A stretch of 64,000 bases of DNA from Thalassotalea nanhaiensis (lineage in GTDB: Bacteria > Pseudomonadota > Gammaproteobacteria > Enterobacterales > Alteromonadaceae), in contig NZ_CP134146.1 in NCBI RefSeq assembly GCF_031583575.1, positions 3,720,001 to 3,784,000 of the forward strand, in the 5' to 3' direction. A model generated the notes under the pieces. It worked only from the letters and a program-made list of their open reading frames with translations, did no database searches and was not told the origin of the DNA. How positions within the stretch are numbered: position 1 is the first letter of the stretch; the number at the start of each line of letters is the position of its first letter. Shown piece after piece: positions 51,764-62,004 of this stretch. The translations under genes and the position numbers were made by a program.

Positions 51764-52612
51764 TTATTTAAGCTCAAGTGCGATTTGGTACAAGGCATTT
51801 TTCTTCACCCCATGTATTTCTGCAGCAATCGCACAGGCGGTTTTTGGCTTCATTTCATTAAGGAGAAGTTTCAAGGTTTTTATCGCGACTTCTGGGATGT
51901 CATTAGGGTCAATATGCGCCCCTTCAATAATCAGTACCATTTCACCTTTTAATTGGTTTGGATCTTCATTTAGCCAAGTTAGAATATTTTCAGCCGAATC
52001 TGCATGAATAGTTTCAAAGGTTTTAGTTAACTCTCTGGCAATAACAATTTGACGGTCTCCGCCTAATACATCATTAATATCTTGGACGGTGTCTATTGCC
52101 CGGCGCGGTGCATCATAAAACACCATAGTTCTTGGCTCACTGGCAAGTTCACTCAGTTTGCTTTGGCGGGCACCCGACTTTGACGGTAGGAAGCCTTCAA
52201 AAGTGAATCTATCAGTAGGTAAACCGGCAACCGATAATGCAGCAATAGCAGCGCAGGCTCCTGGTACAGGAACTACTGGTAAATTTTGCTCTCTAAGATG
52301 TCTTACAACATGAAAACCTGGGTCAGAAATAAGAGGGGTGCCGGCATCAGAAACCAGAGCAATACTTTTACCCTGTTGTAGTAACTCTGCAATATATTCT
52401 TGGCGTTGGCGCTCATTATGATCATGCAATGATAAGGTTTTATTTTTAATGTTATAGGCAGATAGCAGGCGGCCAGTATGGCGCGTATCTTCACAAGCAA
52501 TGATATCTACTTGGCTAAGTATTTCTATTGCTCGTTGACTAAGATCTAATAAATTGCCTATTGGCGTTGCTACCACATAGAAAGTGCTAGAATTAACAGT
52601 GATTTGACTCAT
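51764..52612 (-). CDS. rsmI: 16S rRNA (cytidine(1402)-2'-O)-methyltransferase
   Basis: RsmI methylates the 2'-O of C1402 in 16S rRNA, next to the N4 methyl group added by RsmH. The 282-residue protein has the tetrapyrrole-methylase fold with VATPIGNLLDLS near the N-terminus, the SAM loop DAGTPLISDPG, and PVPGACAAIAALS. It is divergent from lpoA, and the rnpB promoter lies just downstream. Confidence 0.97.
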   Translation of the reverse strand: MSQITVNSSTFYVVATPIGNLLDLSQRAIEILSQVDIIACEDTRHTGRLLSAYNIKNKTLSLHDHNERQRQEYIAELLQQGKSIALVSDAGTPLISDPGFHVVRHLREQNLPVVPVPGACAAIAALSVAGLPTDRFTFEGFLPSKSGARQSKLSELASEPRTMVFYDAPRRAIDTVQDINDVLGGDRQIVIARELTKTFETIHADSAENILTWLNEDPNQLKGEMVLIIEGAHIDPNDIPEVAIKTLKLLLNEMKPKTACAIAAEIHGVKKNALYQIALELK

Positions 52613-52757
52613 AAATATATTGGTACCATTTGAACTCAGCTATTGCTCAACAGTGAGCATGCGGTTTATTATATACTTGTTGTCATTCACTATAAAATAT
52701 TCATTTATACTAATTACCTAAACGGACCAATTGCCGGTGATAAAAATAACGAGTTCA

Positions 52758-54687
52758 ATGAAAAACGCTTCTCTAATACTTTCCTTATCTGCCCTAAGTT
52801 TATTATACGGCTGTGCTGCGCCTGTTTCGAAAACACCAAGCAAACAAGTTACAACACCAATAACTCCCGAAGTTGAAATTATAGAAGACAGCGAGCGCTC
52901 CGCTCTTGATTTATTATCGGCAGCAAGTACTGAAAGCAATAATCAAGCAACCATTTTACTTTTACAGGCCTCTGCTAAATTTATTTATGAACAGCAGCTT
53001 GAACAATCACTGCATATCAGCATTGAATTAAGTAAGTTAGAGCTAAGTAAAGGGCAAAAAAATTATAACCAACTAAATATGGCAGAAGCGTTATTTGAAC
53101 TGGGGTATATTGATTTAGCGGCAGCAGAGCTCGCTAAAATTGACACCGAAAACCCGGTTAAGAGACAACTTTTCCTACAAGCTAACTTAAATATACAACA
53201 AGACTTATTAGTTGATGGAATTATCAGTTTCTTAAACTATCATCAACAGTTCCCCGTACAAACTGTTGATGAAGCCGCGTATGTATCATCACTATTTAGC
53301 CAGTTAACACCTTGGCAAAAGCGAGCATTAACAAAGCGCAGCGCTACCGACCTTACTGGGTGGCTCGCCTATACAGAACTTGTTGCTAATAATGCATACA
53401 GTTCATCTGCATTGAATTCAGCTTTGAATAAGTGGCAAAACAAATACCAGCAGCATCCAGCAAACTTATTAACCGCTGATCTAAATGCCTCGGTATTGGA
53501 AGTTGAGAATGCATCTGCCTATAAAAATATTGCCGTGTTAATTCCGTTATCAGGTAGAGAAGCACCGCTAGGTAAAACCATCCAAGCCGGTATTATTGCA
53601 GCGTATCAAGCACAACCTGAACGACAATTAACGTTTATTGATACTAATGCTGAAAATATGGCTGATATTGTCAATAATTTACATGACTTCAAACCAGAGT
53701 TTGTTATTGGTCCATTATTAAAAACGCATGTTGACAGTTATTTAGCCACTAACCTGCAACAAACAGATAATGGTTATTTAGATGACCAGTACCATATAAA
53801 TAACTCAGTAGAAGTTCCTATTGCCGCACAACAGATTGATACTATTACAGGTTTACAAAATAATCCCACAGAACAATCTCATACTTGGAATACCTTGTTA
53901 TTAAATTTGCCTGAAAGTTCATTCTTAAGTGAACAGCAATTTGCCCTATCGATGCTTCCTGAAGATGAAGCTAGCCAAGCCGCATTTTCACTGAGCCAAC
54001 AAGGCTATAAATCAGCGTTAATATTAAGTCAAAATACTGCTATTGGGAAAAGAATGGCAAACAGTTTTGCCCAGCAATGGCAAAGACAAACCAACATTGA
54101 TGCCAGCATAATCTACTACCCAAGTGGTAAAGAAATGCAACAGGCTGTTAAGAAGGGTTTAGATGTAAACCTTTCTGACGAGCGCATTTATTTAATGCGC
54201 AATAGAATAAAAGAAAACGTAAAGGCCGAAGCGAGAAACCGTCGCGATGTTGATATGATTTACATGTTCGCCACCCCAGATCAAGCCAGGCTGCTAAAAC
54301 CTTATATTGATGTAAATATCAGTCCGTTCGCAAACGCTATTCCAATGTATGCCAGTTCAAGAAGTTACAACGTTGATACTGACAGAAATACCAGGCGAGA
54401 TCTTAATGGGCTAACCTTCACTGAAATTCCATGGTTATTACCATCTAAACAAGTAAATCCTTTAATGTCGGCAGATGCCAAGAAGATATGGCCAAATAGA
54501 AATAGTCAACTTGAACGTATTTATGCAATGGGTATTGATGCTCTACAATTAGTAGATAAAGTTAAAGCCATGCAACTTGTCCCTATGTTAAGACATAAAG
54601 GCGAAACAGGAACTCTGCAAATGGATGCAAATAGAATTATTAGCAGAACGTTATCCTGGGGTAAGTATCGTACGTCACGGATACAGA

Positions 54688-54704
<17 letters not shown>
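52758..54704 (+). CDS. lpoA: Outer-membrane lipoprotein activator of PBP1A
   Basis: LpoA is an outer-membrane lipoprotein that reaches through the peptidoglycan to activate PBP1A. The start at ATG 52758 gives 648 residues and a lipoprotein signal with lipobox LYGC (Cys at residue 19). An earlier TTG start at 52731 would break the signal. The N-terminal half is a TPR-like helical domain, and the C-terminal half has a periplasmic-binding-protein fold beginning with IAVLIPLSGREAPLGKTI. yraN starts inside its end (17-nt overlap). The neighbours rsmI, yraN, diaA and dolP match E. coli. Confidence 0.95.
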
Positions 54705-55664
<960 letters not shown>

Positions 55665-55686
55665 AGTTAATTAGAGAATTATAACA

Positions 55687-56250
55687 ATGAAAAAACTCGC
55701 TATTGCAATGATCAGCTTAACCTTACTACAAGGTTGTGCCGTAGCTCTTGTTGCCGGTATAGGTGCCGGTGCTGCATCAATAAATGATCGCCGTACCTTA
55801 GGTGCTCAGGTTGATGACCAATCTATTGAAGTTAAAGCGCATAGCTTAATTGCAGAAGTTAAAGAACTCGATGAAAAAACTCGTGTGCAAGTAGTAAGCT
55901 TGAATGGCACAGTTTTAGTTGTTGGCCAATCTCCAAATAAAGCCTTAAGAACGCAAGTGATAAATATTATTTCTGGTATTCAAGGCATTAGAAAGGTGCA
56001 TAATCAAATTCGAATTGCCAACAAAACTAGCTATGGTACACGCACAAATGACTCTTGGTTAACGACGAAAGTAAAAACAGAATTGCTTGCGTCAGATAAA
56101 ATCGATGGCACTGCTATTAAAGTAGTAACAGAGGACTCTGAAGTGTTTCTAATGGGGCTGGTTAAAGCTAATGAAGCCAATGTCGCAGTAGATATTGTCC
56201 GCCATGTAAACGGTGTTAGCCGCGTTTATAAAGCATTTCAAACTATGTAG
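55687..56250 (+). CDS. dolP: Division/outer-membrane stress-associated lipoprotein DolP
   Basis: DolP is a two-BON-domain outer-membrane lipoprotein important for envelope integrity and septal amidase control. The 187-residue protein has a signal peptide with lipobox LQGC (Cys at residue 17) and two BON repeats (about residues 45-115 and 120-187; GVSRVYKAFQ at the end). It follows diaA by 22 nt. Confidence 0.93.
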   Translation: MKKLAIAMISLTLLQGCAVALVAGIGAGAASINDRRTLGAQVDDQSIEVKAHSLIAEVKELDEKTRVQVVSLNGTVLVVGQSPNKALRTQVINIISGIQGIRKVHNQIRIANKTSYGTRTNDSWLTTKVKTELLASDKIDGTAIKVVTEDSEVFLMGLVKANEANVAVDIVRHVNGVSRVYKAFQTM

Positions 56251-56352
56251 AAAAAACATTAACGAGATTAATAGAAACGAAAAGCAATGTACCAAAGCGT
56301 CTCTGGATGACGTTATTTCTTACTCTATTTAAGTTGGTAGTGAATTTATAAA

Positions 56353-56385
56353 AATGGGAATAACTGCATTGCAATTATTCCCATT
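56353..56385. terminator. Possible terminator between dolP and sspB
   Basis: An 11-bp perfect inverted repeat (AATGGGAATAA/TTATTCCCATT) with an 11-nt loop lies between two convergent genes. No good T-run follows on either strand, so it may be only a structural stop or a processing site. Confidence 0.5.
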
Positions 56386-56405
56386 ATCAAAAACATTTCA
56401 GGCTT

Positions 56406-56436
56406 TTCGTGTCTCGTTTCTAGCCTCTCGTTTTTC
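56406..56436. repeat. Decayed copy of the TTTCTCG heptamer family
   Basis: This stretch contains TCTCGTTTCTAGCCTCTCG and touches the sspB stop codon. A similar CTAGCCTCTCGTTTT string occurs near 61985, also next to a stop (zapE). Confidence 0.65.
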
Positions 56437-56844
56437 TTACTTTACGATAGAGAGTGTTGGTTTGCCCTTTTTCTCAGGCTTAGCAGCTTCAGCTTGCTCA
56501 ACGATACCTTCAGCCTCTTCAGGATACTCCACAGAAAACGATGAACCTACACCGTTTTCTCGTGTGTATATGGCACCTACAGCTTCAAAAGGGACATATA
56601 AGTTTTGTACTTTACCGCCAAAGCGAGCACTAAACTCTATTACATCACCTGCCATTGAAATTGCACCAACGGAAGCAGGAGCAATATTAAGTACAATCTG
56701 GCCTTCATCAATATATTGCTCTGGTACCATCACTTGTGGATAGTTAGCGTCAACAGCAATATAGGGAGTCAGATCGTTATCAAGAATCCAATCGTAAAAA
56801 GCCCTAATTAAATAGGGCTTATTTGACGTCATTTCAACAGTCAT
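56437..56844 (-). CDS. sspB: ClpXP protease specificity-enhancing factor SspB
   Basis: SspB is an adaptor that delivers ssrA-tagged proteins to ClpXP. The 135-residue protein has the conserved N-terminal dimer and tag-binding domain (residues about 5-110, starting SNKPYLIRAFYDWIL). A flexible acidic tail ends in the ClpX-binding motif KPTLSIVK. It is 6 nt downstream of sspA, the usual pair. Confidence 0.96.
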   Translation of the reverse strand: MTVEMTSNKPYLIRAFYDWILDNDLTPYIAVDANYPQVMVPEQYIDEGQIVLNIAPASVGAISMAGDVIEFSARFGGKVQNLYVPFEAVGAIYTRENGVGSSFSVEYPEEAEGIVEQAEAAKPEKKGKPTLSIVK

Positions 56845-56850
56845 AGCAGC

Positions 56851-57492
56851 TTAAGCTGGACGACCAAAACGTAATTCACGTTCGGTTTCAGTTAATGATG
56901 CCTGGAATGATTCACGATCAAACAAACGCAACATGTAGTTTTTCAACTCTTTACTACCTTGACCTGATAATTCAATACCAAAAGCAGGTAAACGCCATAA
57001 TAGCGGCGCTAAGTAACAATCGACTAAACTAAATTCTTCACTCATAAAATATGGTGCTTCATTAAGTACTGGAGCAATACTTAGTAGGCTCTCTCGTAAG
57101 TCATTACGAGCCTTATCTGCTTCATCAGCACTACCGTTAAGGATAGTTTTAGCAAGGCTATACCAGTCACTTTCAATGCGATGCATCATTAAACGACTGC
57201 GACCACGAGCAACCGGGTAAACTGGCATTAGTGGTGGATGAGGGAAACGTTCATCTAAGTACTCCATAATGATCTTAGCTTCATACAAAGCTAGTTCGCG
57301 ATCGATTAAAGTTGGTACTGTTCCATATGGATTTAAGTCAATTAAATCTTCTGGCAAATTGTCCATTTCAACTAAATGAATATCTACACCTACACCTTTT
57401 TCAGCAAGTACGATACGAGTCTGGTGACTGTACATATCATCGGCATGTGAAAACAGGGTCATGACAGAGCGTTTATTAGCGGCTACAGCCAT
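56851..57492 (-). CDS. sspA: Stringent starvation protein A
   Basis: SspA is a GST-fold protein that binds RNA polymerase and alters transcription under starvation and acid stress. The 213-residue protein has the thioredoxin-like N-terminal domain with SHADDMYSHQTRIVLAEKG (no catalytic Cys) and the helical C-terminal domain. It is followed by sspB and lies downstream of petABC. Confidence 0.96.
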   Translation of the reverse strand: MAVAANKRSVMTLFSHADDMYSHQTRIVLAEKGVGVDIHLVEMDNLPEDLIDLNPYGTVPTLIDRELALYEAKIIMEYLDERFPHPPLMPVYPVARGRSRLMMHRIESDWYSLAKTILNGSADEADKARNDLRESLLSIAPVLNEAPYFMSEEFSLVDCYLAPLLWRLPAFGIELSGQGSKELKNYMLRLFDRESFQASLTETERELRFGRPA

Positions 57493-57688
57493 ATATCCTC
57501 CAAAGAATGTTTAAAAAGTTTAATACCAACAAATAAAATTGATATAACTACTGGATAACGCGTTGTTCTTATTAGCTATATATAGGTAATAAGTACGACA
57601 AAGGGGCTCATTACTTTTAACGTACAATTACGTTAACAGTATAGCCCCAATAATATTATTTTAACGAACTAATATTGATGTACGGCAA

Positions 57689-58438
57689 TTAGTGCACGTC
57701 GCGCCAATATTCTTTCTTCAATAAGTAACTAAAGATGAATAAAATTACTAGGAAACCAAGAACCCAGTAACCTAAACGATGACGCTCAACTTTGCTTGGC
57801 TCACCGGTATATTCTAAAAAGTTAACTAAATCACGTACCACAACATCATACTCAGCCGGTGTTAAAGTACCCGGTTGAGTAAGAACTAAATCAGAATTAG
57901 CAAGTGGACGTTGTTCTGCTACAGGCAATTGTAACATAGCTTTTGCTTCAGCGCTTAACTCTTGTACACCTTGTAACTGTTGGAATACATGCGGCATACC
58001 AACGTCTTTAAATGTAGCATTGTTCACGCCAAATGGACGCTCACTATCGCTGTAGAAAGAACGAAGGTATGTGTATAACCAATCAGTACTTCTAAAACGA
58101 GCGGCTAATGTTAAATCTGGTGGCGCAGCACCAAACCAAGCCGCTGCTTCTTTATCAGGCATAGTATTAGTAATATGATCACCAACCTTTTCACCAGTGA
58201 ACATCAACGTTTCAATGCCTTCTTGTTCATCGATCTCTAAATCGGTAAACGTACGGTTATAACGTTGGTATTGTAATTGGTGACAACCTAAACAATAGTT
58301 CATAAAGGTTGCAGCACCATTGCGAAGTGACGCTTTATCAGTAATATCATTATTTGCATGATCAAGTGGTGCACCACCACCTGCTGCAAATGCTAATGTT
58401 GGTAATAAAGTAAATAGAGCAATTAGTATTTTTTTCAT
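57689..58438 (-). CDS. petC: Ubiquinol-cytochrome c reductase, cytochrome c1
   Basis: Cytochrome c1 takes electrons from the Rieske protein and passes them to cytochrome c. The 249-residue protein has a signal peptide (cut near AFA/AGG), a heme-binding CLGCH near residue 50 and a C-terminal membrane anchor. It overlaps petB by 1 nt. Confidence 0.96.
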   Translation of the reverse strand: MKKILIALFTLLPTLAFAAGGGAPLDHANNDITDKASLRNGAATFMNYCLGCHQLQYQRYNRTFTDLEIDEQEGIETLMFTGEKVGDHITNTMPDKEAAAWFGAAPPDLTLAARFRSTDWLYTYLRSFYSDSERPFGVNNATFKDVGMPHVFQQLQGVQELSAEAKAMLQLPVAEQRPLANSDLVLTQPGTLTPAEYDVVVRDLVNFLEYTGEPSKVERHRLGYWVLGFLVILFIFSYLLKKEYWRDVH

Positions 58439-59703
58439 TATTTAGTCACCCTTTCTGGAACTGGTTTAGTGTTCTCGTCTTTTGAGTAGAACCAAAGTGC
58501 GATAAAGAAACCGAAGTAGCCAAATGTTGCAATACGGCCAATTAAGTTAGCTAAATCAGATGCTGGCATTGTACCTAACACGCCTAACACGATAAAACAC
58601 ACAGTAAATTGTACTAAATTTGCAAAGTGGATTTTGCTACGGAAACGGAACGATTTAACGATACCACGATCAAACCAAGGTAAGGCAAATAACATACCAA
58701 TAGCAGCAAACATTAATAACATGCCCGCTAACTTCTCAGGAACTACACGCAAGATTGTGTAGAAAGGACCAAAATACCATACTGGCACAATGTGCTCAGG
58801 GGTTTTCAAACCATTTGCTGGGGTAAAGTTTGGCGCCTCAAGGAAGTAACCACCGCCTTCAGGGAAGAAGAACATTACCCAACAGAATAAGATTAAGAAT
58901 CCAACAACACCCATGATATCTTTAACAGAGTAGTATGGATGGAATGGGATAGCATCTACGATGTCATACTTACCTGAGTATGCTTCGTGGAATTCAAATT
59001 TGCTTTTCTCATCTTCTGGAACAGAACCTTTTTTCTTCTTAATGTTCGTGCCATCAGGGTTATTAGAACCTACTTCGTGTAATGCTAGAATATGTAAGAA
59101 AACCAGAACAACTAGCACTAACGGTAAAGCAACAACATGCAATGCGAAGAATCGATTTAACGTCGCACCAGAGATAACGTAGTCACCACGGATCCAAGTT
59201 GTTAAATCATCGCCAATAACAGGTATTGCACCAAATAGTGAGATAATTACCTGTGCGCCCCAGTAACTCATGTTACCCCAAGGTAGCAAGTAGCCCATAA
59301 ACGCTTCAGCCATTAATACCAAGTAGATTAACATACCGAAGATCCACAGTAATTCACGTGGTTTTTGGTAAGAACCGTACATAAGGCCACGATACATATG
59401 CAAATACACAACAATAAAGAATGCTGAAGCACCTGTCGAATGCATGTAGCGTAAAAGCCAACCGTAATCTACATCACGCATGATGTACTCTACAGATGCA
59501 AATGCACCTTCGCCTGATGGTTCATAGTTCATTGTTAACCAAATACCCGTTACGATTTGGTTAACAAGTACTAGCATTGCTAATGAACCGAAGAAGTACC
59601 AAAAGTTAAAGTTTTTTGGCGCAGGATATTGGGCTAAATGCTTATTCCATGCATCTGTTACTGGTAGACGTGCGTCTAACCAAGCCATAAAGTTTGCAAA
59701 CAT
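58438..59703 (-). CDS. petB: Ubiquinol-cytochrome c reductase, cytochrome b
   Basis: Cytochrome b is the core membrane subunit of complex III with the two quinone sites. The 421-residue protein has about eight membrane segments. The conserved LPWGNMSYWGAQV is near residue 140, histidine heme ligands lie in helices 2 and 4, and the C-terminal half includes the PVWYFGPFY motif (PEWY-like). It overlaps petA and petC by one base each, so the three subunits are tightly coupled. Confidence 0.98.
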   Translation of the reverse strand: MFANFMAWLDARLPVTDAWNKHLAQYPAPKNFNFWYFFGSLAMLVLVNQIVTGIWLTMNYEPSGEGAFASVEYIMRDVDYGWLLRYMHSTGASAFFIVVYLHMYRGLMYGSYQKPRELLWIFGMLIYLVLMAEAFMGYLLPWGNMSYWGAQVIISLFGAIPVIGDDLTTWIRGDYVISGATLNRFFALHVVALPLVLVVLVFLHILALHEVGSNNPDGTNIKKKKGSVPEDEKSKFEFHEAYSGKYDIVDAIPFHPYYSVKDIMGVVGFLILFCWVMFFFPEGGGYFLEAPNFTPANGLKTPEHIVPVWYFGPFYTILRVVPEKLAGMLLMFAAIGMLFALPWFDRGIVKSFRFRSKIHFANLVQFTVCFIVLGVLGTMPASDLANLIGRIATFGYFGFFIALWFYSKDENTKPVPERVTK

Positions 59704-60293
59704 TATGCGTCTCCTTTGCCGATACCAATTATTAAGGTACCTGCTGATGGGAATGAATGCTCAGGTACCACTAAGTTAAGTGGTGCAGGAACGCCAGCAA
59801 ATACACGACCAGCCATATCAAATTTAGAACCATGACACGGACAGAAGAAACCGTAATCTACGCCTTCAACTTGCTCAGAGAAATCACCTTTTTGATACGT
59901 TGGTGCACAACCAAGGTGAGTACAAACACCCTCAGCAACAAGGTACTCAGGGTTAATTGAGCGGTATTGATTCTGTGCATATTCAGGTTGTTGCTCTTCA
60001 GCTGATTCAGGATCACGCAATTGGTCTTCATGACCACCTAGGTTATCGATGATTTCTTGACTGCGACGTACGATATACACAGGTTTACCACGGTATTCAG
60101 CACGAATTAGCTGACCTGTGGCAATTTTGCTTACATTAACTTCAACTGGAGCACCGGCAGCTTTAGCTTTGGCACTTGGATTCCAGGAAGCGATGAATGG
60201 CACAGCTGCACCAGCAACGCCTGCTGCACCAACTACCGAAGTAGCTGCTGTCAGGAAACGTCGACGGCCGTTATTCACGGGCGCATTGCTCAT
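59703..60293 (-). CDS. petA: Ubiquinol-cytochrome c reductase, Rieske iron-sulfur subunit
   Basis: This is the Rieske [2Fe-2S] subunit of complex III. The start at 60293 is chosen because GGAG lies 7 nt before it; the frame is open to 60344 but the extra 17 residues are not family-like. The 196-residue protein has a Tat-like signal (GRRRFLTAATSVVGAAG) and a Rieske domain with CTHLGC and CPCHGS. The gene heads the petABC operon. Confidence 0.95.
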   Translation of the reverse strand: MSNAPVNNGRRRFLTAATSVVGAAGVAGAAVPFIASWNPSAKAKAAGAPVEVNVSKIATGQLIRAEYRGKPVYIVRRSQEIIDNLGGHEDQLRDPESAEEQQPEYAQNQYRSINPEYLVAEGVCTHLGCAPTYQKGDFSEQVEGVDYGFFCPCHGSKFDMAGRVFAGVPAPLNLVVPEHSFPSAGTLIIGIGKGDA

Positions 60294-60449
60294 TTCATTT
60301 CTCCAATTATTAGACATAGTTTTCAATTTTGTTTTATCAGCCAAGTCACTAAGGAATAGGCCATTTATATAGAATTTGAGGTAATTAATTACAGCAATTT
60401 CTATTACATCTCATCAATTTTTACTCAACGGTAACTATATAAGACAAAA

Positions 60450-60470
60450 TGTATAAAAAATTTTTATACA
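60450..60470. promoter_or_regulatory. 21-bp perfect palindrome upstream of petABC
   Basis: Arms TGTATAAAAA and TTTTTATACA with a single central A form a perfect dyad. It lies 157 nt upstream of the petA start. It could be an operator or an AT-rich cruciform; no known regulator matches it in my reading. Confidence 0.5.
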
Positions 60471-60729
60471 TGATAAAGAAATGACGCTTTTATTACAAGG
60501 TAAAACCTTATACCAATTGCACTAATTATTTGTCTTTTCAGAGAAAATTAACATGGCAAAATGCAAGGTAATGTGTGAATAGAATGGCAACTGACAAATC
60601 AGGATAAATAACGCAGTGATTATGCTATTTGAATTTGTCTTTTAGGAGGTTAAAATAGGCATAACAACGGTAAAATACCTATGTTATATAAGACTGTTTG
60701 GCTGCACAGGGAGTGCTGAAAAGAGAAAT
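60471..60729. other. Intergenic DNA between petABC and the rpsI terminator
   Basis: About 260 nt of AT-rich DNA with no supported gene, RNA or repeat. Confidence 0.5.
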
Positions 60730-60758
60730 AAAAAAGCCGACATAAATGTCGGCTTTTT
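60730..60758. terminator. Terminator of rplM-rpsI (both strands)
   Basis: Stem GCCGACA/TGTCGGC with a 4-nt TAAA loop (60736-60753) has five T on the plus side and six on the minus side. It ends the ribosomal operon 20 nt past rpsI. Confidence 0.93.
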
Positions 60759-60777
60759 GCATATACAAACGGTAAAA

Positions 60778-61170
60778 TTAACGTTTTGAGAATTGTGGAC
60801 GTTTACGTGCTTTGTGTAAACCAACTTTCTTACGTTCAACTTTACGAGCATCACGAGTAACGTAACCAGCTTTACGTAAATTAGAACGTAAAGTTTCGTC
60901 GAACTGCATTAATGCACGAGTGATACCGTGACGGATTGCACCAGCTTGACCAGAAATACCACCACCAACTACAGTGATGTTAAGGTCAAATTTTTCAACC
61001 ATTTCTACTAACTCAAGAGGTTGACGAACAACCATACGAGCAGTAGGACGACCGAAGTAAACTTCGATGTCACGATTGTTAATTGTGATTGCACCGTTAC
61101 CAGCTTTCATAAACACACGAGCTACAGAGCTCTTGCGACGACCAGTACCGTAATATTGATTATCAGCCAT
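60778..61170 (-). CDS. rpsI: Small ribosomal subunit protein S9
   Basis: S9 is the 30S protein whose C-terminal tail reaches the P site. The 130-residue protein has the family pattern [13 protein letters not shown] at the N-terminus and the [11 protein letters not shown] tail. It follows rplM by 3 nt. Confidence 0.99.
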   Translation of the reverse strand: MADNQYYGTGRRKSSVARVFMKAGNGAITINNRDIEVYFGRPTARMVVRQPLELVEMVEKFDLNITVVGGGISGQAGAIRHGITRALMQFDETLRSNLRKAGYVTRDARKVERKKVGLHKARKRPQFSKR

Positions 61171-61173
61171 TGT

Positions 61174-61602
61174 CTATAACTCCAAAACTTTAGGTTGTTG
61201 TGCAGCATGCATGTGCTCAGCACCTGCATACACTTTTAATTTACGGAACATGTCACGACCCAATGGGCCTTTTGGTAACATGCCTTTAACTGCAAACTCG
61301 ATAGGACGTACAGGAGCTTTTTCAACAAGCTGTTCAAAGCTTAATTGCTTAAGACCACCAACGAATCCAGTGTGCGAGTAGTAAATTTTACCTTTCGCTT
61401 TGTTACCAGTTACTTTAACTTTGTCTGCATTGATAACAACAACATAGTCGCCTACATCAACACTTGGAGTGTATTCTGGTTTGTGCTTGCCACGTAAAAT
61501 AGTAGCAATTTGTGTAGCGATACGACCTAAAGTTTTACCTTCGGCATCCACTACGAACCATTCGCGTTGAACGCTTTCTGGTTTAGCTGTAAAAGTTTTC
61601 AT
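61174..61602 (-). CDS. rplM: Large ribosomal subunit protein L13
   Basis: L13 is an early-assembly 50S protein. The 142-residue protein begins [20 protein letters not shown] and has the [13 protein letters not shown] and [10 protein letters not shown] motifs. It is the first gene of rplM-rpsI; in E. coli L13 represses its own translation through the leader RNA. Confidence 0.99.
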   Translation of the reverse strand: MKTFTAKPESVQREWFVVDAEGKTLGRIATQIATILRGKHKPEYTPSVDVGDYVVVINADKVKVTGNKAKGKIYYSHTGFVGGLKQLSFEQLVEKAPVRPIEFAVKGMLPKGPLGRDMFRKLKVYAGAEHMHAAQQPKVLEL

Positions 61603-61638
61603 TAAAGAAACCCATTTTAAATAAAGTTACATAAATTA

Positions 61639-61658
61639 ATAATCAGTTATCTGATTAT
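61639..61658 (-). promoter_or_regulatory. Leader hairpin of rplM
   Basis: A perfect 8-bp inverted repeat (ATAATCAG/CTGATTAT, 4-nt loop) lies 37 nt upstream of the rplM ATG in the presumed leader RNA. It is a candidate for L13 autoregulation by position only. Confidence 0.4.
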
Positions 61659-61739
61659 CGGTTTAAATAGACTACGCAATTACCCCTTCGAGTATCGAGC
61701 CTGATGCTTTTTCAAGCGTTGTAACGTTGGGAGCCGCGA

Positions 61740-61745
61740 ATTATA
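61740..61745 (-). promoter_or_regulatory. -10 element of the rplM promoter
   Basis: TATAAT on the minus strand is followed by a GC-rich discriminator (TCGCGG), typical of ribosomal protein promoters. The -35 match is weak. Confidence 0.45.
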
Positions 61746-61825
61746 TAGATAAACGCATAAAAGATCACCTATATTTTTAAAACAATTGAAGTTTTTTGTT
61801 ATTTATTGTGTTTAAAACTAAAAAA

Positions 61826-62000
61826 CACGAGAAACAAGCGGATGGAGAAACGAAAGGCAAGTATTTTATCTTGGTTCAATATTGTAATAGAGATCTTGAA
61901 ATAAATTCAGGAAGAACAGAGTTCAGCGGGCTCATTTTAAAATCCAGACTTCGCTTCTAGTTTCTCGTAGCTCGTTGTTCTTCCTAGCCTCTCGTTTTAT
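61826..62000. repeat. Repeat-rich spacer between zapE and rplM
   Basis: It holds fragments of the TTTCTCG heptamer family (CGAGAAACAAGCG around 61830; TTTCTCGTAGCTCG around 61961; CTAGCCTCTCGTTTTAT before the zapE stop) and one TCCTGAA-type palindrome with one mismatch (61894-61912). Confidence 0.7.
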
Positions 62001-62004
62001 TTAT

